From: Topomyia yanbarensis
Taxonomy: Eukaryota; Arthropoda; Insecta; Diptera; Culicidae
Assembly: GCF_030247195.1 (NCBI RefSeq)
Contig: NC_080672.1
Coordinates: forward strand, 401,219,037-401,283,036
Length of the DNA: 64,000 nucleotides
Reading direction: 5' to 3'
Shown piece after piece: positions 1 to 10,831 of this stretch. Below the pieces are notes generated by a model that saw only the letters and a program-made list of their open reading frames with translations, was not told the DNA's origin and searched no databases. Made by a program: the position numbers and the translations under genes. The stretch's first letter is position 1. Every line of letters begins with the position of its first letter.

Positions 1-366
1 CTCAGGTTTTTTACGCTGGGCATACGTGCGCGTAAAAAATCGCTCTGATTCAAAAATCCGCTTAAAAAATTGTGTTAATTAAAAAAGTGCGTAAAACCTG
101 AGTTAATTCAAAATTACCGTGTTAATTGAAAAATCCGCAAAAAAAAAACTTTTTTCTTTCGTCGATTTGATAGAAGAATAGTTACTCCCGCAAAGTTTTA
201 GCACTGCTGAAACCACGAAAAATTGCAAACATACGTGTTTTAACACAACAAACAACTTTTCAGAATATACGAAGAACGTTAGAGAATTGCTAATAAAGTT
301 ATCAAACTAGGTGTAACCCTTCGCGATGCGAATTTTTTTATTGGCAATACCGTTGTTAGCTATATA

Positions 367-1930
367 CAGGGTGTTTGGTTCATGATTAAGAACCTCTCGA
401 GGGGTGATTGACTGTCATATTTGGAAAAAAAACGTTCTACACATACCATCAAATCTCAACCGTTACAGAGTTATTGAACTTAATGTGTAAAAAACTTATT
501 TATCTTAAAATACCCTCTAACTCGAAAAGTATACTTCGTATTTTAAATCTTTTAGTTCCATTGAAAAGGTGAGAAAATTTCCTATTGATTGGAGTTCTCA
601 TATATTTCAATTAATTAGTTTTAATTAACTTTTAGTCGTAAAGTAGTTAAAAATTGGTGTTTTTGATGAGGTATTTGTTAATTTTTTCAAAATAATGAAT
701 TATGATTATAGCAATATTTATTATACAAAAGTTGGGTTGTAGAACGATTCATAATTTGTTCTTCACCATCATATTCCTATCTCTTCTCGTTTCTTTGTAA
801 TGCCTTCACTAAACTTTTGTAATCGACTTTTATGTGCTTAAGAGACTCTAATCTAAATAATATACTTTATATCGTTATTTTAAAGGCTTCTTTGAAAAGT
901 TGAGAAAATTTCTTCTCAGTGTATGTACAAATGTTTTTAGTTAAGTGTACTAAATGACTTTTTACTAGTAAAATAACTCGAAATCAGCTTTTTTGGAGAG
1001 TTTTGTAATTATTCTAAATATTATTTAACTAAATTTATCGTTACTCGTTGTTCATTTAGTGCCTCTTAACATTCTCTATAACTTGTTATTCGACTCTTTA
1101 TCCCTATCGCTTTTCATTTCACTGCAATTTAATAGTTAAAACAGCATAACCTAAATGTAGTGAGTTCGAAATCGTAGTTTTTTCATATGAAACGAGGTAA
1201 TAAAAATGGTTTTGCTTCAAAACCAAAAGAGATAATTGAATGGAGTTAAAGAAAAAATTGTAGAACTTGCTGAGATTTATTCATTCCATGATAATAATGG
1301 TGATGTTTATTATTTATTATTTTAATTAACTTCGTAAAGAACAGTAAATGCACTTAACTGAATGGTATTGATACATTTTTCTCTGCAAAATTTTTCTGGC
1401 TTTCGAATAAAAACAAGAAAAGGTACAATAAGTACAATTTTTTCTATAAGAGCTAGTATTAGGGTAAATGAGATAAACATATCAAAGTTCAATAACCCAA
1501 AGACATGAAAACAAGAAACGATAAGTGTATCATATCAAAGAAAAAATATGCAGCTCTTCAAGACTAACAATTTGAATTATTAAAATGGTGATGCTAAATA
1601 TTAAGATTTTCGCGAAATGAACGAAAAATCGATCAAAATTGTTAAATTTTAAATAAATTACTGTGAAAAGGTTACTTAGCCTCATTAGAAACATGTGAGG
1701 ACATCATTCAATGGGAAATTTTTTCACCTAATCTAATGGATCTAAAAGATTTGTAATACAAAGTAGGCTTTTTGAGTTAGAGCTATTTTAAGACAACTAG
1801 GTTTTTAACACAAAAAGTTCAATAACTTAGTAGCGGTTGAGATTTGATGGTATGTGTAGAACGATTTTTTCTCCAAATATGACAGACAATCATCCCTCGA
1901 GAGATTCTTAACCATAAACCAAACACCCTG
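367..1930. mobile_element. Non-autonomous DNA transposon with about 230-bp terminal inverted repeats, TA-flanked
   Basis: The left end CAGGGTGTTTGGTTCATGAT and the right end ...CCAAACACCCTG pair, and pairing continues inward for roughly 230 bases (367 to about 600 with about 1690-1930). TATA lies immediately outside both ends, consistent with TA target duplication. No transposase reading was seen. Inside, a segment around 510-700 recurs in direct order around 840-1020. Confidence 0.82.
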
Positions 1931-1939
1931 TATACGTTT

Positions 1940-2345
1940 TTGGGGTCACTGATTCTGATTTTGACGTCGGAAATATAAAATTAAAAATGGCGGATCCAAT
2001 ATAATGATTATGCTTCGCAACATTTCATGTTTTCTTTATATTGGCCTAAAACATCTTACAAGGGGGCTTTCGGGGTAACTGATTTTGATTCTGATGTCCA
2101 AAATGTAAAATTCAAAATAAATTCGCTAAATATTTGCCGTTTTGATAGCGCCATTTTGAATTATCGAATTCTGAAATCAGAATCGTAATCAGCGACCCTA
2201 AAAATCTCGATAATCGAGTTTTATGCTAATTGTAACAAAATTCGCAAATTTCGTAAAAAAATGGCTACCATTTTTGAATTTTCAAATTCTGTTCTCAGAA
2301 TCGTGATCAGCGACCTCGAAAACCACATAATCTATTTGCATGCTA
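1940..2345. repeat. Four-unit mixed direct/inverted repeat (GATTCTGATTTTGACGTC type)
   Basis: A motif like GGGGTCACTGATTCTGATTT occurs at 1943 and, varied, at 2070. Its complement (AATCAGAATCGTAATCAGCG) occurs at 2171 and again at about 2293. It marks another small repeat between elements. No gene is visible in 1931-2989. Confidence 0.55.
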
Positions 2346-2989
2346 GTTGAGAGGTTATCCCTGTCTCTCAGAATCTTTTATAGACCAACATAGTAGTAAA
2401 CTCCATTTTTACATATTTTGATACTTTTTTTTCGAAAAAAATGATCTTCGAAAAATTCTGTAAATAATCTATTACTTAGCTCAATGTTTGAGATACTTGC
2501 AAAAATGTTTTGGATCTCTAGGACTTTATGTTCAGGTACAGCCGACATTAATGTAAAAAAAACTAGATTTTCGAGTTTGTATTGTTTATAACTAATAAGT
2601 AATTGATAAATTCACATATTTTCTTGCGCTAGTTGTACTCAAAACATTCATAAGAGTTGATTAAAAGAATGAATTCGTATTTATATGTCAACGCTAACTA
2701 GAAATCCAATAAAAACTTAGGAGAAGTAGGTGGGTTAAAGGGGTCTGCCACATGAAAGAATCCATAACTTGAGAACTTTTAAAGCTATTTATACAATGCT
2801 TTTAGAAATTTTGTTTGCAGTAACACAAAGTACAACTTTACTGAAGACTTAAAGTCTCTATGAAAATTACCATTGAAAAGAGTAATTTTGATTTTGTGTT
2901 TCACTTACAATTAATCACTGAATTGTGTATTCCCTTAGAAGCACAAGGAAACAACTTCTCCAAACAAATCATACTTCTAAGGTGAACAG

Positions 2990-3880
2990 TAGAGTGGGAC
3001 ATGGTTATATGAAAAAAATTAAATTTCGCTCCGAGTAACTTTTTGGGTCCCATTTAGCTCCCAGAACAACTCTGCAAATTTTTAGTTTGATCGGTGAAAC
3101 TATATTTTTGCGCCCACGGTTTAAAGTTTATATGGGATTTCGTATGGGGAAAACGTCTTTTGCAAATTAATTCTTCCAAGAGTCGCCCGTTACCTCCTAA
3201 AAATAAATAGATGTCTGATTTTTATAGGAAATTTGTCAAGGAAATAAAGTTTAGAAGACCATGAAACGATCTGATGCTTGTGGAAAAAGTTATTAAGAAA
3301 AAACCGATTGATGCCCTGATGATTGATGAAAATTTCACTTTTCATAGCATCACTGCTGCTGACTATCGAATTATATACAAATTTTTTAACTTTTTCTAAT
3401 TATATACAAAAAAGCCCCAATTAATCCCTCAAAACCCTTACGAAGTGGCCAAACAGTATAGATTATTGATTTAGACACATTAAGAGAAGACCAAAACAAA
3501 ATTGCATATAATTGGACAACCAACAACAGTGGTGCTAGGAAAAATGAATATTTTATCAATCGTCAGACCATCAATTGGTTTCAGCTTAATAACTTTTTTC
3601 TCAAGCGTCAGATCGTTTCGTAGTTTTCGAGACTTTGTTTCTTTGTTAAATTTCCTACAAAAGCCACATAACGGTTTATTTTTAGGATGCAATGGGCGAC
3701 TCCTGGAGGAATTATTTTGTGAAAGTTAATTTTTCCATATAAAATCCCATGTAAACTTTAAACGACGGGCGCAAAAATATAGTTTCAGGGATCAAGCTAA
3801 GAATTTGCACAGATTTTCTAGGACCCAAATGGTACCCAAAAAGTTGCTCGGAGCTGGAATCTATTTTTTGTCCCACCCTA
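2990..3880. mobile_element. hAT-like foldback MITE with exact 8-bp target duplication
   Basis: GTGAACAG occurs directly on both sides (2982-2989 and 3881-3888). The element starts TAGAGTGGGACA and ends TGTCCCACCCTA. Arms of about 340 bases pair imperfectly around a 200-bp centre. Open frames of about 70 codons inside merely reflect the palindrome. An 8-bp duplication is typical of the hAT superfamily. Confidence 0.85.
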
Positions 3881-4158
3881 GTGAACAGCCTAAGACGCTA
3901 TTAATTTTGAGCACGAAAGCGGCATTTAAAACATTGTGCATTATAATCGTTCGTTATTTATTTCGGCAATCGAATGGCAAGTGACAAAACTATGCCATTG
4001 TACTAATTTTGCATTAGTCTAAAACATTACATGCCTAAAATAAAAATGGTTGACATCGACTTGGAAATAGGGTTCAATGGAAACCACTTCATATATCCGA
4101 AATTTCTAATTTAAAATAAAATTCTAGGATTGTTGCTGTTAAACAGGCGTCATTCTAC

Positions 4159-4183
4159 CTATTCCAACGCCGCGTTGGAATAG
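4159..4183. repeat. Perfect hairpin, 11-bp arms
   Basis: CTATTCCAACG and CGTTGGAATAG are separated by three bases. It could be a MITE core or chance; no neighbouring gene explains it. The rest of 3889-4598 shows no gene. Confidence 0.5.
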
Positions 4184-4598
4184 CTAGAACCAAATCCATA
4201 GCGAATATTTTTGTGGCGTGTGTCGTATCGCCTCGTGTGCGTACAGCTTTAGTTGGGCAACCTCCAAACTCACTGCAAAAATTGTGTAACGTGATAGACG
4301 TATCAAAATGACTATAAAGCGAATACCGTTCATGGTAGAATATAACGTTCTGTAGAAAAAATGTGTGGTTTGCAGACCTTAATAATGTGCAATTGTGATA
4401 GAATCTGGTTTTATCGTTTTTGCAGACTTATCTTATGAAATATGCGCAAACTTTTAACGTGACAGATAGAAGACTTGACCATATTATCATTAATCAAATG
4501 CTGTAGAGCTAGAAAATCCTCAGACTGCTGGGGTACCCATTTGCTGCACCTGACATGTTGATCAGGTTATTAAGGTTCAACTGAGAAAGTCGAAGTAG

Positions 4599-4730
4599 CC
4601 ATCTTTGAAAACGAAAAAATAACAGTTTTTTCTTCATGAAAATGAATACTGAAGTAATTTCCAGAATACATTAAATGATTTTCATTAAGATTGTAGTGTG
4701 AAAATCTGCTTTTTTCGTTTTCAAAGATGG
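4599..4730. repeat. Inverted repeat with perfect 21-bp arms
   Basis: CCATCTTTGAAAACGAAAAA at 4599 pairs exactly with its complement ending at 4730, around a 90-bp spacer. It lies just downstream of gene A and is probably a small MITE. It could affect gene A 3' processing, which is speculative. Confidence 0.6.
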
Positions 4731-4887
4731 AAAAGACGGCGTGCTTGACAGAAGACAGGGAATTACATACACGAAAAAGGAAATTGATTTTTCGCTCACT
4801 ACAACATTATTCCGTTTGAAACAAATCAATGAGTGATAATAAAATTTCCTAACAATTATTTCAATAAATAATAAGTTCTTTCGCCAG

Positions 4888-5831
4888 CTACATCGCTATG
4901 TTCTCTGCGCTGTCTGAAATGCTCTGATAACCACCCAACCTATGCTCCTTGAGATGCCTTTTGCGCTTGAAAATTCGATAAAGATAGGTCACGGTGGCAA
5001 AAATGCATAAGAAAATGGCTGAAAAAAAGATTTGTAAACTTAAGCCATGCAATCAAATGCAACCTTTGCAGCAAGGAACCTACCAGTGTCAAAAAGATTC
5101 TTCTTCCATCGTTGATTCTGCTCCGGTTGCTTGTCTTTGTGAGCTCTCAGCAGCACTTCAGATGCAATGTAGCCCAAAAAGTCCGCCACGAGTAGCACTA
5201 AGAACGGCATCATACAGTGCTCGTTTGCCTGAAATCAGAGTAATGATTAGCGTATTTACATTCGTTCTGTGATACAACGATTCTGGAACGTACTTTGTAA
5301 ATGCCGAACAGATAAACTACGACGATTATGATCCCTATTAGGACTGCGACAACATAGACAGTCGCATACTGGTAGTATGGTTTCACTAAAAGAAATCGAG
5401 AATAAGTATGTAACTCGAAACGAGCTCATGTCGAACCGGAAATTACGATGGCATGAGCATTTGTTTACAAACAAAACTATCGCCGGTTTATTCTTATCTC
5501 TGATTCAGATGTACATAATTCATTCGCATAGATTTTTTTCCGTTACATTGATTAGCACAAAGTAAGCATGATTTTAAAACCAACAAATTCGCTCGTGTTG
5601 ATGACAAATCAATTTTTTTTTTATCATCGATTATCAAAATGTGCGTTTCTCCCTAAAATACTCACAACTCTCCGGTAGCTCGCTCGCATCGTCGTATTTC
5701 ATCAGTAGATACACCGACGCCGAAATGGAAGCAAGCATCGCCCACAGGCTCATGAGACCCACGAGGACGCCATACAGTCTGGGACTGAGCAGACAGTCGA
5801 AAAGAGAACTACTTCTAGAATTAGTAGTCAT
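4888..5831 (-). CDS. Gene A: four-exon small tetraspan membrane protein (Pasiflora/Fire exit-like), 177 aa
   Basis: Exons on the minus strand: 5831-5666, 5385-5294, 5228-5084 and 5018-4888 (stop TAG). Donors are GTGAGT, GTACGT and GTAGGT. Every acceptor ends in AG, and acceptors 1 and 3 follow clear pyrimidine runs. Phases are 1, 0, 1, and the sum is 178 codons. The start is the ATG of MTTNSRSSS; an upstream in-frame ATG would add 24 residues but reads like 5' UTR. Four hydrophobic segments, one per exon, lie at about residues 19-44, 61-85, 91-112 and 135-153. They are followed by a basic stretch (RIFKRKRH) and a polar tail ending in ENIAM. Length, four-segment topology and the ELPES motif before intron 1 fit the insect tetraspan family that includes Drosophila Pasiflora proteins (septate-junction components) and Fire exit. 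That identity is inferred from architecture, not from a search. Its paralogue, gene B, lies upstream on the same strand with the same exon phases. Splicing is very likely right; function is moderate. Confidence 0.85.
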
Positions 5832-6382
5832 TTTTCCGCCTAAAACTATTGCACTACAAAAAAAATAGCTGATAACGTCTGCTACTGCTCTCGAGCAACT
5901 CATCTACAATACTGTCAGACACACTGGTGTAGGCATGGAAACAGAATCCAGTATCAGGCAAGTTAAGTGTGCGCGCAAATCAATTTGAGATAGAGCAGGG
6001 AACACGTTTTTATTTCGCGCAATTTTATTGAATTCATTTTAATGGGCTTGAATCGTCGCGAGAGCTTTTTGTTTTTGATTATTGCTAGGTAATGTTCAGT
6101 ATCAGTTGCGAAACGAAGAGGGGCTGTTTTCTACGTATGACAAATCTTTGGCGGTTTATCGATAATCTTCCTAAATAAATAAATGAATAAAGGAATGCAA
6201 ATAAATACTTGAATGAGAATCCGTTGGAACTATTGCACCGCAATATTATTTTGAACTGTCTAGCTGAAGGGATGTCGATAGATGGAAGTCTATGTGTAGT
6301 AGTCTGTAAAAAAATTAGTTAATTTTCAAAAATTTGTTCATTTTCAACCAAAATGAATAAGTAGTAAAAACTATTCCATTAG
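5832..6382. other. Upstream region of gene A, no other gene seen
   Basis: This holds the probable 5' UTR and promoter of gene A (minus strand). A T-rich AG (TTTTTTTTGTAG, about 5857-5868) could be a 5' UTR acceptor. No TATA box stands out. Confidence 0.3.
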
Positions 6383-6633
6383 CAGTGGCGGATCCAAGGG
6401 GAGGGTCTTGGAAGTCCGTACCCCCTCAAAAATTATTTTATTTGCTGAAAAATTTAAATGAGTTTAAATTTTATATTAGTTTCAAACTCAAAATCATTCC
6501 AAGGAAAAATTGACTAGCGAAACTGGTATTCATTAAATAAGATTCGTAATACGTATTACGAATTGCACAATTTTCATTTTAAAATCGAAAATTCGGACTC
6601 TTCCCGAAATTTTTTTTTCTGGATGCGCCCCTG
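6383..6633. mobile_element. hAT-type MITE, 251 bp, exact 8-bp target duplication
   Basis: TCCATTAG flanks both ends (6375-6382, 6634-6641). Termini are CAGTGGCGGATCCA and TGGATGCGCCCCTG, imperfect inverted repeats starting CAG/CTG as in hAT elements. There is no coding capacity. Confidence 0.85.
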
Positions 6634-7204
6634 TCCATTAGGAATTTATTTTTCATGATTTACGCTTTCTATTAGTGTTAGTGTGGGCTGGAACTGGGTT
6701 AAAATAGAGTTACTAACCGCCCTTATATTAAAGAACATGTCCTTAATATCGACGAGTTTGGGAAGCGTCCTTTATTTTACCTGCAATGTCCTTAATTTTA
6801 GTCTCAAACCTAGAGATATTTAAAAAATATTTCAAATCAAGTTTATTCCAAAAGAATGAAACTTCTCAATCGTATCATCAATTGAACATTATTTTACGAC
6901 ACTTTCTGTCAATAAAGCTACTTGTATACGCTTCGCGACTCACAGCAACCATAAAATAAATGAAGTTTACTTTACTTAAAATTCGGACACATTATTCATT
7001 CTGTAGCATGTAGAATCATCATCTATTGGTCTGATTTGAAATGTTGTGATAGCGAATTATCTGTAAAACACACGTGATTCGGTGGTGAAAGATTCGCCTA
7101 GATAGATACATGCAGTCTTTAAAAAGTTGGGCAAGATGGAAAACGAGAAAACGAAATTATTCCTACACTCGCTTGGAAAACCTGACACTGGCCTGACATC
7201 CTAA

Positions 7205-7395
7205 GTCGCATTTAATTCCAACATCGAGCTATTTTTTTAATTTATTTTGATTATAGAAGTTTTAACCTTAATTTCATTCGCCTCTTCGGCTTAGAAAAAT
7301 CTCTAACCCTATGTGCGGGGTTGGGATTCGAACCCAGGTGAGCTGCATACAAGGGAATCGATTTACCAATTACGATATGTCCGCCCTCAACATCG
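7205..7395 (-). repeat. tRNA-derived SINE
   Basis: On the minus strand an A-box-like TCGTAATTGGTAAATCG is followed by a B box in GGGTTCGAATCCC. A unique tail (GAGGCGAATGAAATTAAGG) is shared with the copy at 24.1-24.3 kb. A working tRNA is unlikely because of the attached tail and the second copy. Confidence 0.7.
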
Positions 7396-9339
7396 ATCTA
7401 CTTGTGCAGCGCCAAAAACAATCTTGAATTTGCCGGGCTCCTTTTAGTATCGCTAGATAAAACTTTTGTCCGGGAACATGCAAACACGGGTTTTCTACAT
7501 GGGTGTGCACAGAATCAATTTTTGGAAGTAGAATGAACAGTTAGTGCAAATAACAAAATTTATGGATTTTGAGAAAGCAGTAATTATCTGCAACATGATT
7601 GGTCCGTACTATTCGACCAAGCGAGCTAGCGTTGTTAGCCGTCAATATGGGGGTTGTGGAACCTGAGAGACTTAATCAAATTCGTGAAATTATAAATAGA
7701 AGTGTCGCGTGTTCGTTTGTATCATTCGTCGCCTGGCTGCTAAACGAGCAACATCATGGCTATAACGTTCGGATGGTACAACAAGCGGTTAAACACCATG
7801 TTGAGGCAGGATCATGGTTTCCGGCGCACTTCGTTTTATCGGGTTCACAGACAAGCAACATACGGATGCACCACCGAGCCGAACCGACAATCATGAGTGG
7901 GAAATAAAGCAACAGAAGACTGTACGCACTAATAACACTTCGGGATACCATATTATACGATAGAAAAGCTTTCTAATTCCGATCTTGTTTACTCAACGGT
8001 TTGACTGGGAAACGGGCAATTTATTTCACTGCTATCGCCTATTCAACCTACGTTACTTTTTAATTCAAAAATTTTCTTACATACTAATTTTATGGCAAGT
8101 GAACTGACAGCACTGGCAGCATTCGGTCTAATCTCCATTGCCGACAGTGTTGATAACTGTCACACCATGTTCGAATTTGTACTCGTTTTTTGCTGTGTGC
8201 AAAGCTTATAACGCGCGCGATTTGAAACCAATGCGCATAGTAATGCTACGGTATGAATCGAGTCGTTCACACTCTATGATATGCAAAATTAAATTGGAAA
8301 GTTGGTTTTGGATTTAGATCAGCACACTGCAAAAATAATTTATTTTTCTATTGTCAAATTGCTATTGGTGATTTGTAGGTGCTTACGGTAATGAACCTGT
8401 TGGCACACACGTTTCACATTTCGAATATACTTGATACGTTTTATCACTAGGGCTGATAACATGCTTTTGTAGGTATTTCTAAAGCACGGGTGGACTCAAC
8501 ATGATTTGTGCTTACTTAAAGGATGGAATTAGTTAGAGATTTTGGTGTGAGAGAAAATTAAGTAATATTAGAGGGACCAAGAATGGTTTTAATTTTCATC
8601 ACAGATTTGCAAGCATGAGTTCTTTACATCGATCAAATTCCATAGGGCATATTCAGCAGCGTGGGTTTTTATATAGGAGTTTCAATGTGGAATTGGAATG
8701 GAAACAATTATATCCCCAGCGTTTTGATTTATTATGTCAAACAGCTTTGTTTCGATCTTTGAAACTGATATATGTTGACATTCTGTTTATTGCTTCATTT
8801 GAAACATATTTGGATCTGTGTTTTGAATAACGAGTATTCAGCACACTACACTCTGATTCGATCGACTGGGGAAAATAATTTCTTTCAGGGGTGGTTCAGT
8901 TCTAGTTTTTTTGTAGTAAATAATATTATTAAGGTTATAGCAGTCCTCACAAATATCGTCCTGGAGAAAATATTTATTGTTTTAAATTGCTTGAAGATTT
9001 CATAACAGTGAATGCGATGGTATTTTTTCGAATTTGGTAAATAACTATTGAGATTTTTTTACTAAATTTGAAAAAAAAATCATCCCAAACGACCTACTTT
9101 AACTTTCCAATGACAATTTACGGCACAAGTTAGAAGGGAAAAATTTAAGTGCGGTTATGTCTCTGACATTACCAATCCATCTTTTTGTTCTCGTTTTCCA
9201 TTTACCACAACTTTTTACTAATCATATTAAGACAAAAAAAATTCTACTACAACATAGGTATTTTCCAAGCAAATCGCTGTTAGAACTTTCCAAATCTGAA
9301 CACTAGACCATTACTACAGAATTAATAAAGTGTCCGAAT
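7396..9339. other. Gene-free stretch
   Basis: AT-rich sequence without a recognisable gene. A 102-codon open frame at 7599-7907 has no domain or splice context. Around 9150-9210 a stretch (GGTTATGTCTCTGACATTAC) recurs at 49.4 kb, marking a dispersed repeat. Confidence 0.35.
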
Positions 9340-9990
9340 ACTATCAGGAATCAGGAATAGGTAGCGATTGGCTCAAATGGCAAGGTCCCCTATGTTGATC
9401 GGAGATTTGGCCCTGGCAATGATCTGCCTTATCATCATTTTCCTTATGGTAGGAATTGGGGAAGTGGTAAGGTTAGGGATAAGGAAAATAATGACACAGA
9501 ATAATTAAAAAAGAGCATTTTGCACCCCCGAAGAATGCTGAATGATCTGCAGGTGCTACAATAGCAGGAATAAAACTTCCAACCCCCGGAGGGATTTGGA
9601 ATTTTTATTTAAACAGTGAGAGGATATATCAACACCCTCGAGGGGATATTGAGGTGACAGAAGGACAACACCCCCGAAGAGGTTTTGTTATTCAAATATG
9701 GCTTAAACTATAGCTCTTTACCACACTGGGTTAGGATCAATACTATATCCTTGAGTTTCAGCTCTCTGTACATAGGTTCATCTATATATGAAGAACCAAA
9801 AATTCGGAGACGTAATTGCATGACTGCTGGGCAGTTACATATCAAATGATATGAAGTTCCGTAATCGAATTCACAAAGATCACATGAATTATACTCAGCA
9901 CGCTGAATTGTAGCCATGTGATAATTGAGTTTGCAATGTCCAGTCAGACTAGAATATTGCAATTGAACTTGAAAAAATGCACCAAATTCT
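9340..9990 (-). mobile_element. 3' fragment of a LINE (C-terminal Cys/His domain plus 3' UTR)
   Basis: Minus-strand reading 9962-9708 contains LTGHCKLNYHMATIQRAEY and CDLCEFDYGTSYHLICNC. This is the Cys/His motif that follows RNase H in R1/I/Loa-type LINE polyproteins. Downstream (9707 to about 9340) is a probable 3' UTR with repeated ACACCCCCGAAGA-type phrases. The upstream polyprotein is absent, so this is a 5'-truncated copy. A second copy of the same domain lies at 19.97-20.2 kb in the opposite orientation. Confidence 0.72.
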
Positions 9991-10403
9991 TTGACATCTA
10001 CGGACTCATAACCTGCAGAAAAGTTTTTATTTGAACGTAAGTTTGCAAGCTACGTCAATGGTTCGCATGTTCGGATGCAGCCCAATCTTGTGCTTTATCG
10101 AACTTGTTGAAAGTTATTATCAATTGTTTAGTTGCTTTTTTGACATTTCTTTTTAAATCGAATAATTGATAAAACAAGCAAATATTTTGTTAATTTGCCA
10201 ATCGAGTGATTTACCGAGCAAAAAGTTAAACTGAGTACTTCACGAGAATGAATTATATTTAGTGTATTATATTTAGCGTATTTATTCTTGCCTATCAGCT
10301 AGTCCTAAAGAAACAAATCTCGACTAACTGAATCTACATTTGACCAAATAATAGAAAGACGAAATGACTACACTCAACGAAAATTCCTGATTCCATCAAA
10401 AGT

Positions 10404-10409
10404 TTTATT
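10404..10409 (-). promoter_or_regulatory. Candidate polyadenylation signal of gene B
   Basis: An AATAAA hexamer lies on the minus strand about 110 bases after the gene B stop codon, at a sensible distance for the 3' end of the transcript. Only the hexamer is seen; the cleavage site is not proven. Confidence 0.5.
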
Positions 10410-10516
10410 CAACACTTACTCTAATGAGAATAAATAGGTTACATACAATTTGGTTTCGGATTGACATTCTTAGACCTAACACTGGTTGTCCGACAGTTGC
10501 GTGGCAATCTAATTTT

Positions 10517-10831
10517 TCACACCAACTGACTGTGAAACTTGACAAACTTTTCCGCCTTTGTGGTTTTGATATTTGTTCCAAACAGTATGAACAGACTCAG
10601 CATTGCCACGAAGACGTAAACGAAGAAAGCTGAAACACAAAACGGCCGGGGATTAATTCGTATTGGTATATGTGCGCTTTATTCTACTATAGTAATTTTT
10701 ATTAAGGAACACTTACCGGTAGTCAACATCCACACGTGGAAGGGCATCCCTCGGTCGATGTTGTGTGCCAGATAGGATACCCAGTCGAAGCAGATGGCGA
10801 TCGTGAACGGAATAATAAAATATCGGTTTTC
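10517..10831 (-). CDS. Gene B exons 3-4 with 87-bp intron
   Basis: Exon 3 (10831-10717) follows a TTTTCCAG acceptor, encodes ENRYFIIPF onward, and ends in phase 1 at GTAAGT. Exon 4 (10629-10517) follows GTGTTTCAG, encodes one membrane segment and a basic tail, and stops at TGA. The two sit about 11 kb from exons 1-2 across the transposon-filled intron. Confidence 0.82.

Noticed and set aside
3480..3729. Overlapping 70-75 codon frames on opposite strands
   Set aside because: They mirror each other because they lie in the arm of the foldback element at 2990-3880.
7319..7345. Possible functional tRNA gene (GGTTCGAATCC box)
   Set aside because: The tRNA-like part is attached to a conserved non-tRNA tail present at a second locus, so it is a SINE.
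7599..7907. 102-codon open frame beginning MVRTIRPSEL
   Set aside because: No recognised domain, no splice or polyadenylation context, and the region is otherwise non-coding. It stays possible but unsupported.
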